The notes under the pieces are model-generated. The model did no database searches. It was not told where the DNA came from and was given only the letters and a program-made list of their open reading frames with translations. 64,000 nt of DNA from Candidatus Melainabacteria bacterium SSGW_16. Lineage in GTDB: Bacteria > Cyanobacteriota > Vampirovibrionia > 2-02-FULL-35-15. The translations under genes and the position numbers were made by a program. This document shows positions 32,513-41,750 of the stretch, one piece after another. Numbering within the stretch: the first letter of the stretch is position 1; each line of letters opens with the position of its first letter. Location: positions 108,567-172,566 of the forward strand of contig DUDS01000032.1 of NCBI GenBank assembly GCA_004769085.1, read 5' to 3'.

Positions 32513-32716
32513 ATGGCTGAAGTATGTAAAATAGGAGGTTTTGCTTTAATTGCACCCTTTGGGAAAGAAATGCTCAATGTAACTTATATAGAACTTTTTA
32601 ATATACCAAGCAGTCATTTACTATATGTAATTTTTACATTATCATTAGCTTGCATCGGTGTTTATATAATCTTTAATGGAACAGAATTTCTAAGAGAAAA
32701 AGAGAATAAGATATGA
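32513..32716 (+). CDS. Small membrane protein, 67 aa
   Basis: One or two hydrophobic segments (LLYVIFTLSLACIGVYIIF is clear) with a short charged tail (REKENKI). The start is ATG 32513 (AAGAAG upstream); GTG 32489 is an alternative. Its stop codon overlaps the ATG of the next small gene (ATGA), so the two are translated together. Family and role unknown. Confidence 0.55.
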   Translation: MAEVCKIGGFALIAPFGKEMLNVTYIELFNIPSSHLLYVIFTLSLACIGVYIIFNGTEFLREKENKI

Positions 32717-32841
32717 TAGATCTATCAGACAGAGAAACACAAAAAATTATTTATACAATTTTTATGTTTAGCTTTGCTTACTTTTTAGCATTCATGCTTC
32801 TTAAAATTACATCTAAAGACTCAAAAAAATCAAAAAAGTAA
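32713..32841 (+). CDS. Tiny membrane protein, 42 aa
   Basis: It reads MIDLSDRETQKIIYTIFMF, then a hydrophobic run (SFAYFLAFMLLKI) and a Lys/Ser tail. The ATG overlaps the preceding stop by 4 bp, a classic coupled pair. It ends 2 bp before the convergent stop of the heme-protein gene. Too short for family assignment. Confidence 0.5.
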   Translation: MIDLSDRETQKIIYTIFMFSFAYFLAFMLLKITSKDSKKSKK

Positions 32842-32843
32842 AA

Positions 32844-34046
32844 TTAATTTTTCTTGGGTATCAGTTGAAGTTCAGTAAGATCTAAAAGACGCGGCCTATA
32901 AAAATCATAAACCTTTCTTGTCCATATTTCATTACCATCTTTGTAAGTAAACCTGTAAGTTCCTTTATCTTTTTCTGTGGCTTTTTCATCACCATCGAGC
33001 CAGGGTATCTCCTGGGTTCCTTCCAGTCCTCTAAGCATTAAAGGAGCTTCTGCACTAAGGTTCACTGTATCTGAAAGTTCTGTTGATATTATCCTAACAG
33101 CATCATTGGTAAGTTCTCCTTTTTTTACTTTTCCACCTAAGTAGTCCATATATCTTTTATAGCCTGGTTGGCTAGAAAGAGGTAAGTCAAATACATAATC
33201 CTGGGTAATTGCACCATAGTTTATTCTTTTTACATTAGGATCTTTAAAAATATGTTTTGTATGGGCATTTGATTTAGAAACTTCATGACAAAAATAGCAA
33301 CTGTTCGGAGTGCTTATAATCTCTTCTGTTTGAACTATAGAGCTTGATTTTTTTACATTGTCATAGTCTCCGAAAAAGTGCTGTCTTGCAAGATAAGGGA
33401 AAGGTTCTGACTTATCTGCTTTTTTGCCCCAAGCTATGAGAAATCTGTCTGATACAAATAAAAGTTCAGCGTGAATATCCGGTTTGTATAAATCTTCTAT
33501 TCCATTTCCAAATGCTTGTACCTTTATTCGTATTCCATCTGATGGATGGATGGCACCTGTTTTTTCATTGACTGTTAAGTGAGCATTGGTATAAATTCTA
33601 TATGTTTTTCCATTAGGCAATTTGTCATCAAAATATTTTTCTACATGTAACTTTGGACCTACACCCATATCATCTCCCTCTTCACCAGCATGCACAAAAT
33701 CAGTAATGGCAATTTTTACTTTTCTTTCTTCTACAGAAATTCTTCCTTCTTTTAATGCTTTTAAATCCTCTACCTCAGCCTTATATAAATTAATTAGTCT
33801 TCCACGCACGGTTGGATAAATAAGTTCTGCCCATTTGGTTTCCTGAAGCCTTAGATCTTCTGGATCATTCATATTTAAAATTGATTGAAGGGGATCAAAA
33901 TCTTTTTCTTCAAGTGTTCTTGTTTTTGCTAGCGGAGATTCATCTGGTTTTGGAATAGAAGTATTTTCTCTATTTGCAAGGAAAGGTAAAGTAGCTACAC
34001 CGGCTATAAAACCTGCAAGAATACCAATCCTTGAATTAACACGCAT
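32844..34046 (-). CDS. Exported protein with a single c-type heme motif
   Basis: A 400-residue protein with an N-terminal hydrophobic segment (IGILAGFIAGVATLPFLA) that is a signal peptide or anchor. One CxxCH motif (CYFCH, 250-254) should bind a heme covalently in the periplasm; another His-rich stretch (SNAHTKHIF) follows and could give the axial ligand. The rest has mixed alpha/beta character and does not match cytochrome c folds that I know. It converges with the two tiny membrane genes and lies just downstream of recA (75 bp). The role is probably redox or ligand sensing; uncertain. Confidence 0.65.
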   Translation of the reverse strand: MRVNSRIGILAGFIAGVATLPFLANRENTSIPKPDESPLAKTRTLEEKDFDPLQSILNMNDPEDLRLQETKWAELIYPTVRGRLINLYKAEVEDLKALKEGRISVEERKVKIAITDFVHAGEEGDDMGVGPKLHVEKYFDDKLPNGKTYRIYTNAHLTVNEKTGAIHPSDGIRIKVQAFGNGIEDLYKPDIHAELLFVSDRFLIAWGKKADKSEPFPYLARQHFFGDYDNVKKSSSIVQTEEIISTPNSCYFCHEVSKSNAHTKHIFKDPNVKRINYGAITQDYVFDLPLSSQPGYKRYMDYLGGKVKKGELTNDAVRIISTELSDTVNLSAEAPLMLRGLEGTQEIPWLDGDEKATEKDKGTYRFTYKDGNEIWTRKVYDFYRPRLLDLTELQLIPKKN

Positions 34047-34121
34047 AAGTTTATAAGCTTATTTGCTAATTTCTTTGAAATTAAACAACTAATTAAGCAG
34101 AATTATAACACAAGAATAAAA

Positions 34122-35258
34122 CTATTCGTCTTTCTCTTCTTTAAACTCTTTCTCCCAGCCAGAGCCATTGCCGGAATCAATTGAACCACTATGCTGTGCC
34201 CTTAATTCCTGAATTCTGGTTCTGACTTTATTTTCAATTTCTTTTGCAGTTTTAGGATTAGAAGTAATAAACTCTACTGCTTTTTCCCTGCCCTGCCCGA
34301 TTTTTTCAGAACCATAGTTAAACCATGTACCCGATTTCTGAACTACATCAAAACTACAGGCTACATCAAGCAGTGAGCTTTCATGGCTGATTCCTCTTCC
34401 GTAAACAAGATCAAACTCTGCTATACGAAACGGTGGTGCAACTTTATTTTTAACAACCTTGACACGGATTCTATTTCCATATTCAACATTGTCTTTTTTA
34501 AGAGTTTCAATTCTCCTTACATCAAGCCGAAGAGAAGCATAGTATTTAAGCGCATTTCCACCTGTTGTTGTTTCTGTAGGACCATACATAACACCAATTT
34601 TTTGCCTCATCTGGTTAATAAAAATGATTACGCTTTTTGTTTTGCTTACAATCCCGGTGAGCTTTCTTAGAGCCTGAGACATTAAACGCGCTTGAAGTCC
34701 CATATGAGAATCACCCATCTCGCCTTCAATTTCTGCTTTTGGTACAAGTGCAGCAACTGAATCCACTACTACCACATCAACTGCACCAGATCTGACAAGC
34801 TGCTCTGTAATTTCAAGTGCCTGCTCACCTGTATCAGGTTGGCTGATTAGAAGATCATCAGTATTCACACCTAAAGCCTTGGCATATTCAGGATCCAGAG
34901 CATGTTCTGCATCAACAATAGCTGCAATACCACCAAGCTTTTGTGCTTGAGCACAAATATGCATGGCTACCGTAGTCTTGCCGCTTGATTCCGGTCCAAA
35001 GATTTCAATTACTCTGCCTCTGGGAACTCCTCCAACACCAAGAGCTAAATCAAGTGATATCGCACCGGTTGGAATTGCATCAATCCCTCCATACTTTGCT
35101 TCTCCTAGGCGCATTACAGCACCTTTTCCAAAATCTTTTTCAATTTTTTCAAGTGTAAGATCTAATGCTTTTAAACGTTCAGATTTTTCACTCTGCTTTG
35201 CTTCTGTCTTTTCTTTGCCTTTTTCTTTTGCTTCGTCTTTTGTTATCGTCTTTACCAT
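34122..35258 (-). CDS. recA: RecA recombinase
   Basis: DNA-dependent ATPase for strand exchange and SOS induction. Hallmarks are [12 protein letters not shown] near the start, Walker [30 protein letters not shown] (L1/L2 region) and the C-terminal acidic tail. I chose ATG 35258 because AGGAG lies 7 bp upstream; ATG 35264 is only 1 bp from that site. A Lys/Glu-rich extension of about 25 residues precedes the core. The stop codon of the exported coiled-coil gene lies 15 bp upstream, so they may share a transcript. Confidence 0.97.
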   Translation of the reverse strand: MVKTITKDEAKEKGKEKTEAKQSEKSERLKALDLTLEKIEKDFGKGAVMRLGEAKYGGIDAIPTGAISLDLALGVGGVPRGRVIEIFGPESSGKTTVAMHICAQAQKLGGIAAIVDAEHALDPEYAKALGVNTDDLLISQPDTGEQALEITEQLVRSGAVDVVVVDSVAALVPKAEIEGEMGDSHMGLQARLMSQALRKLTGIVSKTKSVIIFINQMRQKIGVMYGPTETTTGGNALKYYASLRLDVRRIETLKKDNVEYGNRIRVKVVKNKVAPPFRIAEFDLVYGRGISHESSLLDVACSFDVVQKSGTWFNYGSEKIGQGREKAVEFITSNPKTAKEIENKVRTRIQELRAQHSGSIDSGNGSGWEKEFKEEKDE

Positions 35259-35272
35259 ATTCATTCTCCTTC

Positions 35273-36370
35273 TTATTTATTTTCTACACCCAAAAAATCT
35301 AACGGCGTGTTACCAGCAGCAGCCAGTTCTAGTTTTAGCTGCTGGTCCAGATCACCTACTGCCTGCAGTCCTGCAAGTTCAACAAGTGCATTTTTCTGTG
35401 TTCTAAGCTGCGCATCAAGTCTTCTTATTTCTCTTTCCATTGATCTTCTCTGAATATCGGCAAGAATTTCAACACCGGGGGAGCTTGACTCCCGAGCATC
35501 AAGAGTATCTTTTTTTGTTTCGCCAAGTTCATTTGAGGCAAGAACCCTTTCAACCATAACATTTTTATATTCATGATATCTTTGTCTTAATCTTTCAGCC
35601 ACCTCATCAATCATCATAAATAAAATTATTGCTTCAGTCTGGGAAAGCTGGATTTCTGCCTGGGTCTTTTTCATTCTCCCTTCAATTACACTTCCTAAGA
35701 CACGGCCGCCAAGCTGGCTACCGTAAAGAGCACCAGCATTATTCGATAAAGCCTGCAGGGTATAAAACGGCAGAAAAATTGCAGCTCCAAGAGTTCTTGA
35801 CAAAATTGAATTTGCAGCCTGCGGGGAATTTGCAGGTGTTAGTTTCTGAATAATAAACTGAATGGTTTTATTTCTTTCAATTGTTGATTTCCATAGATTC
35901 AAAAGCTGTTCCTGCTCATTTCTTGAAAAAAATTCATCTATTGCTTTTTGTTCTTCTTCTGTAAGTGCCAAAGACGGTTGTATAAAATTTAATCCTGCTA
36001 CCTCTGCTTTTTTTAGTTCATCTCTTTCAGACTCAAGTCCTTTCAGATCCTTAGTGTTTTCGGATTTTGGCTGAAGTTTTATGAATGGAACAGGCTTTTC
36101 AACCTGTAAATCAATTGTCTGTGGGGGAATAATATCTAAGACAGAAACACCTGCTTTAAGAGGTTCATTTATTTTCCCAAAAATTGAAACTGTTGGTCTG
36201 GAAAGATTTGTTAATTCATTTAATCTGCCTTCTTGTTCACTTGAAAGCTTTGCATTTACAATCTCAGGACAGGAAATAAAAAATATACCGGCAAGAAATA
36301 TCCGCAAAACCAATTTTAAATCCAGGATTTTATACATCTGATTAAATAAAGTAGTTTGGTAATCCATCAA
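35273..36370 (-). CDS. Exported protein with coiled-coil C-terminus
   Basis: A 365-residue chain whose N-terminus has a signal peptide ending near SCPEIVNA. Start could be ATG 36370 or the internal Met at residue 12. The middle has a hydrophobic stretch ([20 protein letters not shown]) and the last 150 residues are a long helical, charged region ([20 protein letters not shown]) likely to be coiled coil. The fold hints at an outer-membrane or periplasmic structural protein. It precedes recA by 14 bp. A GTAACC-N3-GGTTAC palindrome lies 35 bp upstream of the start. Confidence 0.65.
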   Translation of the reverse strand: MMDYQTTLFNQMYKILDLKLVLRIFLAGIFFISCPEIVNAKLSSEQEGRLNELTNLSRPTVSIFGKINEPLKAGVSVLDIIPPQTIDLQVEKPVPFIKLQPKSENTKDLKGLESERDELKKAEVAGLNFIQPSLALTEEEQKAIDEFFSRNEQEQLLNLWKSTIERNKTIQFIIQKLTPANSPQAANSILSRTLGAAIFLPFYTLQALSNNAGALYGSQLGGRVLGSVIEGRMKKTQAEIQLSQTEAIILFMMIDEVAERLRQRYHEYKNVMVERVLASNELGETKKDTLDARESSSPGVEILADIQRRSMEREIRRLDAQLRTQKNALVELAGLQAVGDLDQQLKLELAAAGNTPLDFLGVENK

Positions 36371-36404
36371 TAAAATATACTATCATTACATAAATAGTAC
36401 TAAC

Positions 36405-36419
36405 GTAACCTAGGGTTAC
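36405..36419. promoter_or_regulatory. Palindromic operator-like site GTAACC-TAG-GGTTAC
   Basis: Perfect 6-bp arms with a 3-bp spacer, matching the core of the site at 32433. It lies between the divergent exported-protein gene (start 36370) and the small secreted genes (start 36532). Confidence 0.55.
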
Positions 36420-36531
36420 TAAATCTAAAAACTTATAAAAATTATGAAGCAAGTTAAAAATGAAACTAGACGCTATACAGGCATGATTGTTAACCTCAAG
36501 ATTTGAAAGCGGTATACTTTAATTAACACAT

Positions 36532-36819
36532 ATGAAAAAGATTAAAAATTCAGTCTTTCTTTTCTTTTTCTGTTTATCCCTTCAGCCTGTATTCAGCCAG
36601 GGGAAAATAACAGTAAAAGAAAAAGATATGGCACCGCCAATATGTTCGGGAACAGGAACACTTAGCTGCCCGACGGGCTACAAACCTATATGTCCAAACC
36701 AGTACAAACCAGCATGTATATTTGTCATTAACAAACAATTGCCTGCCTGTCTTGCAAACAGCACAGACAAAACTTCTTATAGTTATCATCTGGATAAAAT
36801 AAGTTGTAAGAAAAAATAA
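36532..36819 (+). CDS. Small secreted cysteine-rich protein, 95 aa
   Basis: A signal peptide (SVFLFFFCLSLQPVFS) is followed by a mature part with six cysteines, including CSGTGTLSCPTGYKPIC. The next gene encodes a paralogue with the same core, CTNYGELTCPSGYKVIC, so both belong to one secreted family. No catalytic motif is seen; disulfide-bonded peptides of this sort may bind or inhibit other proteins. Gap to the next gene is 2 bp. Confidence 0.7.
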   Translation: MKKIKNSVFLFFFCLSLQPVFSQGKITVKEKDMAPPICSGTGTLSCPTGYKPICPNQYKPACIFVINKQLPACLANSTDKTSYSYHLDKISCKKK

Positions 36820-36821
36820 TT

Positions 36822-37187
36822 ATGATTTGGAGATTTTTAATATTGCTGTCTGGTTTTATATTTTTAAATTTCTTGCCAGTACAATGTCAGGAAATTACAC
36901 AAGATATTGATTTTGATGTATGCCCTCTCTGCACAAATTATGGAGAATTAACTTGTCCAAGTGGATACAAAGTTATATGTGCAGATAAAGTCCGTGGTGA
37001 AACAGAACCAAAATGCCTGTTTCTTGAAAGCAGATTTATTCCGGGCTGCTGGAAACATGCTGGTAAAAAAAGTATTGATTTCAGTATCCTTCCTGGTAAT
37101 ATGCCGCCATCAACCATGATTAAGATTACAGGCGGCGGTGATGTTTATGTTTTAAACCGTGAAATTATCGGATGTAAGAAGCTGTAA
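36822..37187 (+). CDS. Small secreted cysteine-rich protein, 121 aa, paralogue of its neighbour
   Basis: A signal peptide (LLSGFIFLNFLPVQCQ) precedes a cysteine-rich domain (CPLCTNYGELTCPSGYKVIC) and a C-terminal extension (GGGDVYVLNREIIGCKK) ending with the same C-K-K tail as the neighbour. It lies 2 bp after the paralogue, a recent tandem duplication. It is followed by tRNA-Cys. Function unknown. Confidence 0.7.
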   Translation: MIWRFLILLSGFIFLNFLPVQCQEITQDIDFDVCPLCTNYGELTCPSGYKVICADKVRGETEPKCLFLESRFIPGCWKHAGKKSIDFSILPGNMPPSTMIKITGGGDVYVLNREIIGCKKL

Positions 37188-37236
37188 GCATTTGGTTATA
37201 TGCTTCAGGTTTTGAGTTATTATATTAGTTGAAAAC

Positions 37237-37308
37237 GGCGGCATAGCCAAGCGGTAAGGCAGAGGTCTGCAAAACCTCTATGCGCCAGTTCAAATCTGGC
37301 TGCCGCCT
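37237..37308 (+). tRNA. tRNA-Cys(GCA)
   Basis: Acceptor GGCGGCA/TGCCGCC, D-arm GCC/GGC, anticodon arm GAGGT-CTGCAAA-ACCTC, T-arm GCCAG-TTCAAAT-CTGGC. Discriminator T fits tRNA-Cys. CCA is not encoded. A T-rich stretch follows. Confidence 0.96.
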
Positions 37309-37453
37309 TTTTATTTTTTATATCGCTCGCTTCGCACGAATGCTCAGCTCGCTTATAGAGTTACGATGCTCAGAATATTCCTCACCGAAACATTCTTCGC
37401 TTAGATAATCATTTACAAATTACCATCATCTATATCCTTAAGGATCTACAAAA

Positions 37454-38470
37454 CTACGCTACAAGAGGCATATCTTCTTTATTGGGTTGATCATGGCTTA
37501 CAATATTATTTCCACTCTCATTCCAGATTAAAAGTCCAGGATAATCAGCCAGGAATCTGGAAATTTGTCTTTGATGTTTTCGCGAAATAGCCTTTGGCTG
37601 AAAGTAATCTATGCTGCCATCTGAAGAAACCTTTGCATCCCTTGTTTTTAAAATTATTGCCGGTACCGCATCATATTTATCTGCAATTTCCATAAAAGCA
37701 TCCATTTGCTTGGTTGATCGATTACTTAAAATCATGCTAACAACGCTGGATTTTGCATCACAGAATATTCTTACTACTCCTTCTCCAAAATCTTTTTCTG
37801 CTATAAAATCAATTTCTCTATACGAACCATGGTTGTCTATTAGTTCTTCAACTGTTCCATTTCTTTCTATTTTCCTTACTGAGACTTCTTTTATACTAAA
37901 TCCAGCATCCATCATTGAAAGTGCTGCAATTGCTTCAAAATAAAAGCCATGAACTTTATCTCCTTTTTCAACAGCCTCTTCTGCATTTTCAAAAACTCTT
38001 TCAACACCAATTACTCTGCTGCCATCTTTATTTGTTAAATTACTCATGGTTTCAAGGTTATGGAGGAAAAAAATTGCACTTTCCAGATCCCCGAATTCTC
38101 TCCTGTCCTCAAGAAAATTAATTATCCTGTTTTTAAAAGAATAATTTCTGGGGCCTTCACCAAACTCACAATAATCAGCCAGCTGTTTAAATATCTTTGG
38201 TGCAGCATTGTAATTAAAATAAGCTCTTTCTTCTCCTGGATCTCTTTCTAAAACTTTAGTTTTAGCTACAACATGAGGTAAAAACTGATTGTCAGGTAAT
38301 GTTTGATTCTCTAAAAGACGATCTCTTTCAGCTAGTCCGGTTTTTGAGGAACCAAAGTCATATTTACTCCCACTAGAAATACCACGATGTGTGTGTAAAT
38401 CTGCCCGAGGAGTAACTTTGTTTTTACTACCAGCTACTGCAGTAATCAAGCTATTATTCCTAAAAAACAC
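37454..38470 (-). CDS. Possible PD-(D/E)XK-type nuclease, 338 aa
   Basis: The middle shows a pattern like restriction-endonuclease folds: HGFYFEAIAALSMMDAGF (helix with Glu), then YREIDFIAEKDF (strand with Asp) and RIFCDAKSSV (D-x-K). Order E...D...D-x-K is typical of PD-(D/E)XK enzymes, but the acidic residue in the final motif is Asp and the homology is not certain. The N-terminal 140 residues and C-terminal 60 are unassigned. It has no neighbours of an obvious restriction or mobile system. Alternative: a non-catalytic binding protein with this fold. Confidence 0.55.
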   Translation of the reverse strand: MFFRNNSLITAVAGSKNKVTPRADLHTHRGISSGSKYDFGSSKTGLAERDRLLENQTLPDNQFLPHVVAKTKVLERDPGEERAYFNYNAAPKIFKQLADYCEFGEGPRNYSFKNRIINFLEDRREFGDLESAIFFLHNLETMSNLTNKDGSRVIGVERVFENAEEAVEKGDKVHGFYFEAIAALSMMDAGFSIKEVSVRKIERNGTVEELIDNHGSYREIDFIAEKDFGEGVVRIFCDAKSSVVSMILSNRSTKQMDAFMEIADKYDAVPAIILKTRDAKVSSDGSIDYFQPKAISRKHQRQISRFLADYPGLLIWNESGNNIVSHDQPNKEDMPLVA

Positions 38471-38559
38471 TTAGGCTTAGCCTAAATTGCTCTTATATTT
38501 TTGAACTTGTTTCTAAGAGTATCAGATTTAAGGAATGTAAACCTGAATTGTAAAGTTAG

Positions 38560-39102
38560 TTAAAAACTAATCAACCTGGTTATTTTACAGTCTTCAGGCA
38601 GTTTTTCGCGTCCTTTTAAAAATTCCAGTTCCACTACAAAGCCTATGCCTACAATAATACCGCCTATTTTTTTTACAAGTTTTATTGCAGCTTCTGCAGT
38701 ACCGCCTGTAGCAAGAAGATCATCCACAATTAAAACCCTTTTACCCGGCTCCACTGCATCAATATGGATTTCAAGACTGTCATTTCCATATTCAAGTTCA
38801 TATGACATTCTTTCTGTTTTAGCAGGAAGTTTTCCGGGTTTTCTTATAGGAATAAATCCTTTACCTAATTTATATGCAAGCGCACTGCCAAATATAAAAC
38901 CACGTGCTTCTATCCCTGCAATATAGTCTATATTTTGTTTCTCATAATGCTTTGCAAGTAGATCAACAGATTTTTTAAATGCCTGAGGATCGCGTAACAC
39001 AGTAGTTATATCCTTAAAGATAATTCCTTCTCTGGGAAAATCAGGAACATCCCTTATTTTGGATTTAATTGATTCAGGCGTATCACTGTCTTTTTCTGCC
39101 AC
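38560..39102 (-). CDS. apt: Adenine phosphoribosyltransferase
   Basis: Makes AMP from adenine and PRPP in purine salvage. The 180-residue length is typical. The PRPP-binding loop is [17 protein letters not shown], and the early part [20 protein letters not shown] segment ([18 protein letters not shown]) is the family signature. It lies 2 bp after recJ on the same strand, so the two form an operon, which is a common pairing in bacteria. Confidence 0.96.
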   Translation of the reverse strand: MAEKDSDTPESIKSKIRDVPDFPREGIIFKDITTVLRDPQAFKKSVDLLAKHYEKQNIDYIAGIEARGFIFGSALAYKLGKGFIPIRKPGKLPAKTERMSYELEYGNDSLEIHIDAVEPGKRVLIVDDLLATGGTAEAAIKLVKKIGGIIVGIGFVVELEFLKGREKLPEDCKITRLISF

Positions 39103-39104
39103 TT

Positions 39105-41588
39105 TTATAAGACTACCCTCGCTTTTATATTTAATTCAACCTCTGAATTTAAATTATTTTCTTTTAACAGACTTTTTATTCCTTCAATTCCAATATCAGT
39201 AATCCACGATCTGAATGCAGAAATTTGTCTTAACTCGGTTTCCAACAGATTATATTCTATTAACTCTTCAAAATTCTGTCGAGAAGGGCTGGAAATATTT
39301 ATACTTAACTCATTGTTTATTCTTTTGTAGCTTAAAAAGCCTGATCTTACAAGTATTTCAAGCGCATATATAAGAGCAACTTTTGTAAGTCCTAAGGCTG
39401 AAGTTAAATTATGTTCTTCTAACTTTCCTCCCATATTGTTTACAGCATAACGAAGCATCCCTGAAAGTCTCTTTAAAACATCAGCTGGATATAAATAATC
39501 AGAATAAGTGGAAGGAAATGCAAGGTAAATATTAAATGGAGTGCTTAAAGTTATTACTTCAAGAAAAACATTTTTGTCAGGTGGTGGTTCAAGAAATACT
39601 AAATCATGGACAGGGTAAACTCTATTTCTGGAACAGGTAAAATATGGCTGGTAATTCTTTTGTTGTATTTCTGCAAAACAAACACAGGTATTTTTATTAA
39701 AGGGCTTAAATATTTCAAGACACTCGCTATCTCTTCCTCTGAAATCAAATAATTTTATTAGCTTAGTCTTAGAATATGATTCTTTAATTTTTATATTCCT
39801 GGTCTTACTCAAGCACCAGTCTTTAATTTCAAGCTGAATAAATTTTTCACCATTATACAAATTTATTTTGGGCGTATATGCAACACTGCCTGTATCACCA
39901 ATATTAAGCTCTTTCGTACTGTCATAATTCCAGATTAGAGCCTCAAGTAAAAATGCTTTGTTGTTTCTAGAGGCATCAGAAGGTTCTTTTGATGGTGCAA
40001 GCACTAGTTTTAGATGGTTACCATTTTTGCCTATATTTCTTATGCCAGCAATTTTTACTTCTTCGCTTGAAAAAATTGGTACAGAATTCCCAAGACCAAA
40101 TGGTGCAAGCATATTAATTTTATTTATAAGATCACTGTTCACAGAAGTAAGAGGAAGCTCCATGTCAATATTTAGCACAGGCTCCAGATTAAATCCATCC
40201 AGATGATTGTTTACAATATTTTTAAACTCACAAATAAAATCATCAAGCTTATCTGATTTCAGACTGAGTCCACAGGCAGCTTTATGTCCACCGAATTTTT
40301 CCAGATGATGGGCACATCTTCCAAGCATTTCAGTAATATTAAGATGTTCTATGCTTCTACCTGAACCTTTTACCATTTCCTGCTCTTCATCCAAGGTCAT
40401 AAGCAAAACAGGAAGGCTAAATTTCTCAACCAGTCGTGATGCTACAATCCCGACTACACCATGATGCCAGCCTTTTTTCGCAAGCACAATGGATTTATTA
40501 TGTGGCTCTGTGCTTTTCTGTTCTTCATATAATTCAACTGCTTCTTTTAAGGTCTCTTCACAGATAAATTGTCTCTGTCTGTTCTGCATATCAAGTTCTG
40601 ATGATATGTGAATTGCTTCAAGTAGATTTTCAGTAGTGAGTAACTTTACTGCCATGGAAGCATCAGCAAGTCTTCCAACTGCATTTATTCTGGGTGCAAT
40701 CCCAAAGCCAATATATTCAACAGTCTGTCCTGCATCATTAGTGCTTTTACCATTGCTGGTGTTTTCACTATCCGGGCATTTTACTCCACAAATCCGCAAT
40801 AACTCTCTTAATCCGACTTTTTTAGTTCTTACAAGTTTTTCAAGTCCGAGCTGAACAAGATATCTGTTCTCATCAACAAGAGGCACAATATCTGCAATCA
40901 TTCCTAAGGTAACCAAATCCAGCAAATCTTCCTTTGAGAATTTATCTTTTTCAGTTGCAACTTCCAGCAAAGCCTCACAAAGTTTATATGCAACTCCAAC
41001 TCCCGGCAAAAAATGCAGCTTGTGATCAGATGGTAGCTGTTTAGGGTTTAGAACAGCACAGGCAGGTGGCAAAATCTCCGGCAAAGAATGATGATCTGTA
41101 ACTATTACATTCATCCCTAGTTCATTTGCAAGTTCTATTTCCTTGTGATTTGTTATCCCGCAGTCACATGTAATTAAAAGTTTTGTTTTATGTTTTTTAG
41201 CTATTGTTTTAACTGCATCTGAATTTAACCCATATCCTTCCAGTAATCTGTTTGGAATATAAAAATCCACTTTATCTGTAAATTGTCTAAGTGTAATCAA
41301 CAAACACGAAGTGGCAGTTACCCCATCTACATCATAGTCTCCAAATATTGTTATTTTTTCTTTTTTTCTTACTGCATCTAAAATACGGTCACGCGCTTTT
41401 AACAGATCCGGTATCTCACTGGGAGAAGACTCTGTATAAAATCTGGGATTAAGATAAGCTTTTGCTTTCTCAACTAAATTAATTCCCCTGTTTAATAGGA
41501 GCTTTGCAATAACAAGTGATCCACCTGCAGCAGCTAAAAAATCATCTGAAATATTTTCCTGCTGTCTTAACTGCCATTTATATTTCAT
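39105..41588 (-). CDS. recJ: Single-stranded-DNA-specific exonuclease RecJ
   Basis: 5'-3' exonuclease of the DHH family. Motifs: [17 protein letters not shown] (motif I with metal-binding Asp), VTDHHSLPE (DHH), and [11 protein letters not shown] (DHHA1). Counted from ATG 41588 it has 827 residues; a GTG start at 41684 gives 859 but lacks a good ribosome site, so I prefer 41588. The C-terminal 250 residues extend beyond the usual RecJ core with extra helical segments, longer than E. coli RecJ (577). Operon with apt. Confidence 0.95.
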   Translation of the reverse strand: MKYKWQLRQQENISDDFLAAAGGSLVIAKLLLNRGINLVEKAKAYLNPRFYTESSPSEIPDLLKARDRILDAVRKKEKITIFGDYDVDGVTATSCLLITLRQFTDKVDFYIPNRLLEGYGLNSDAVKTIAKKHKTKLLITCDCGITNHKEIELANELGMNVIVTDHHSLPEILPPACAVLNPKQLPSDHKLHFLPGVGVAYKLCEALLEVATEKDKFSKEDLLDLVTLGMIADIVPLVDENRYLVQLGLEKLVRTKKVGLRELLRICGVKCPDSENTSNGKSTNDAGQTVEYIGFGIAPRINAVGRLADASMAVKLLTTENLLEAIHISSELDMQNRQRQFICEETLKEAVELYEEQKSTEPHNKSIVLAKKGWHHGVVGIVASRLVEKFSLPVLLMTLDEEQEMVKGSGRSIEHLNITEMLGRCAHHLEKFGGHKAACGLSLKSDKLDDFICEFKNIVNNHLDGFNLEPVLNIDMELPLTSVNSDLINKINMLAPFGLGNSVPIFSSEEVKIAGIRNIGKNGNHLKLVLAPSKEPSDASRNNKAFLLEALIWNYDSTKELNIGDTGSVAYTPKINLYNGEKFIQLEIKDWCLSKTRNIKIKESYSKTKLIKLFDFRGRDSECLEIFKPFNKNTCVCFAEIQQKNYQPYFTCSRNRVYPVHDLVFLEPPPDKNVFLEVITLSTPFNIYLAFPSTYSDYLYPADVLKRLSGMLRYAVNNMGGKLEEHNLTSALGLTKVALIYALEILVRSGFLSYKRINNELSINISSPSRQNFEELIEYNLLETELRQISAFRSWITDIGIEGIKSLLKENNLNSEVELNIKARVVL

Positions 41589-41750
41589 GAGTAAAAATAT
41601 ATCACCTTCTACTAAGACATTTAAAATGTTACCTTTTGGTACATTTTTTAAGCCGAAAAACTGGAATTGAAGTAAAGACAACACAAAAAACTACCCTCAG
41701 CAACATTTTTTATTAAAAAGCTTCTATTATTAAAGTAATCGATATCTGCA

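Noticed and set aside
37432..37447. ATCCTTAAGGAT as another copy of the stress motif
   Set aside because: It shares only the half-site core, has no matching flanks or spacing, and lies behind a 3' end, not before a start.
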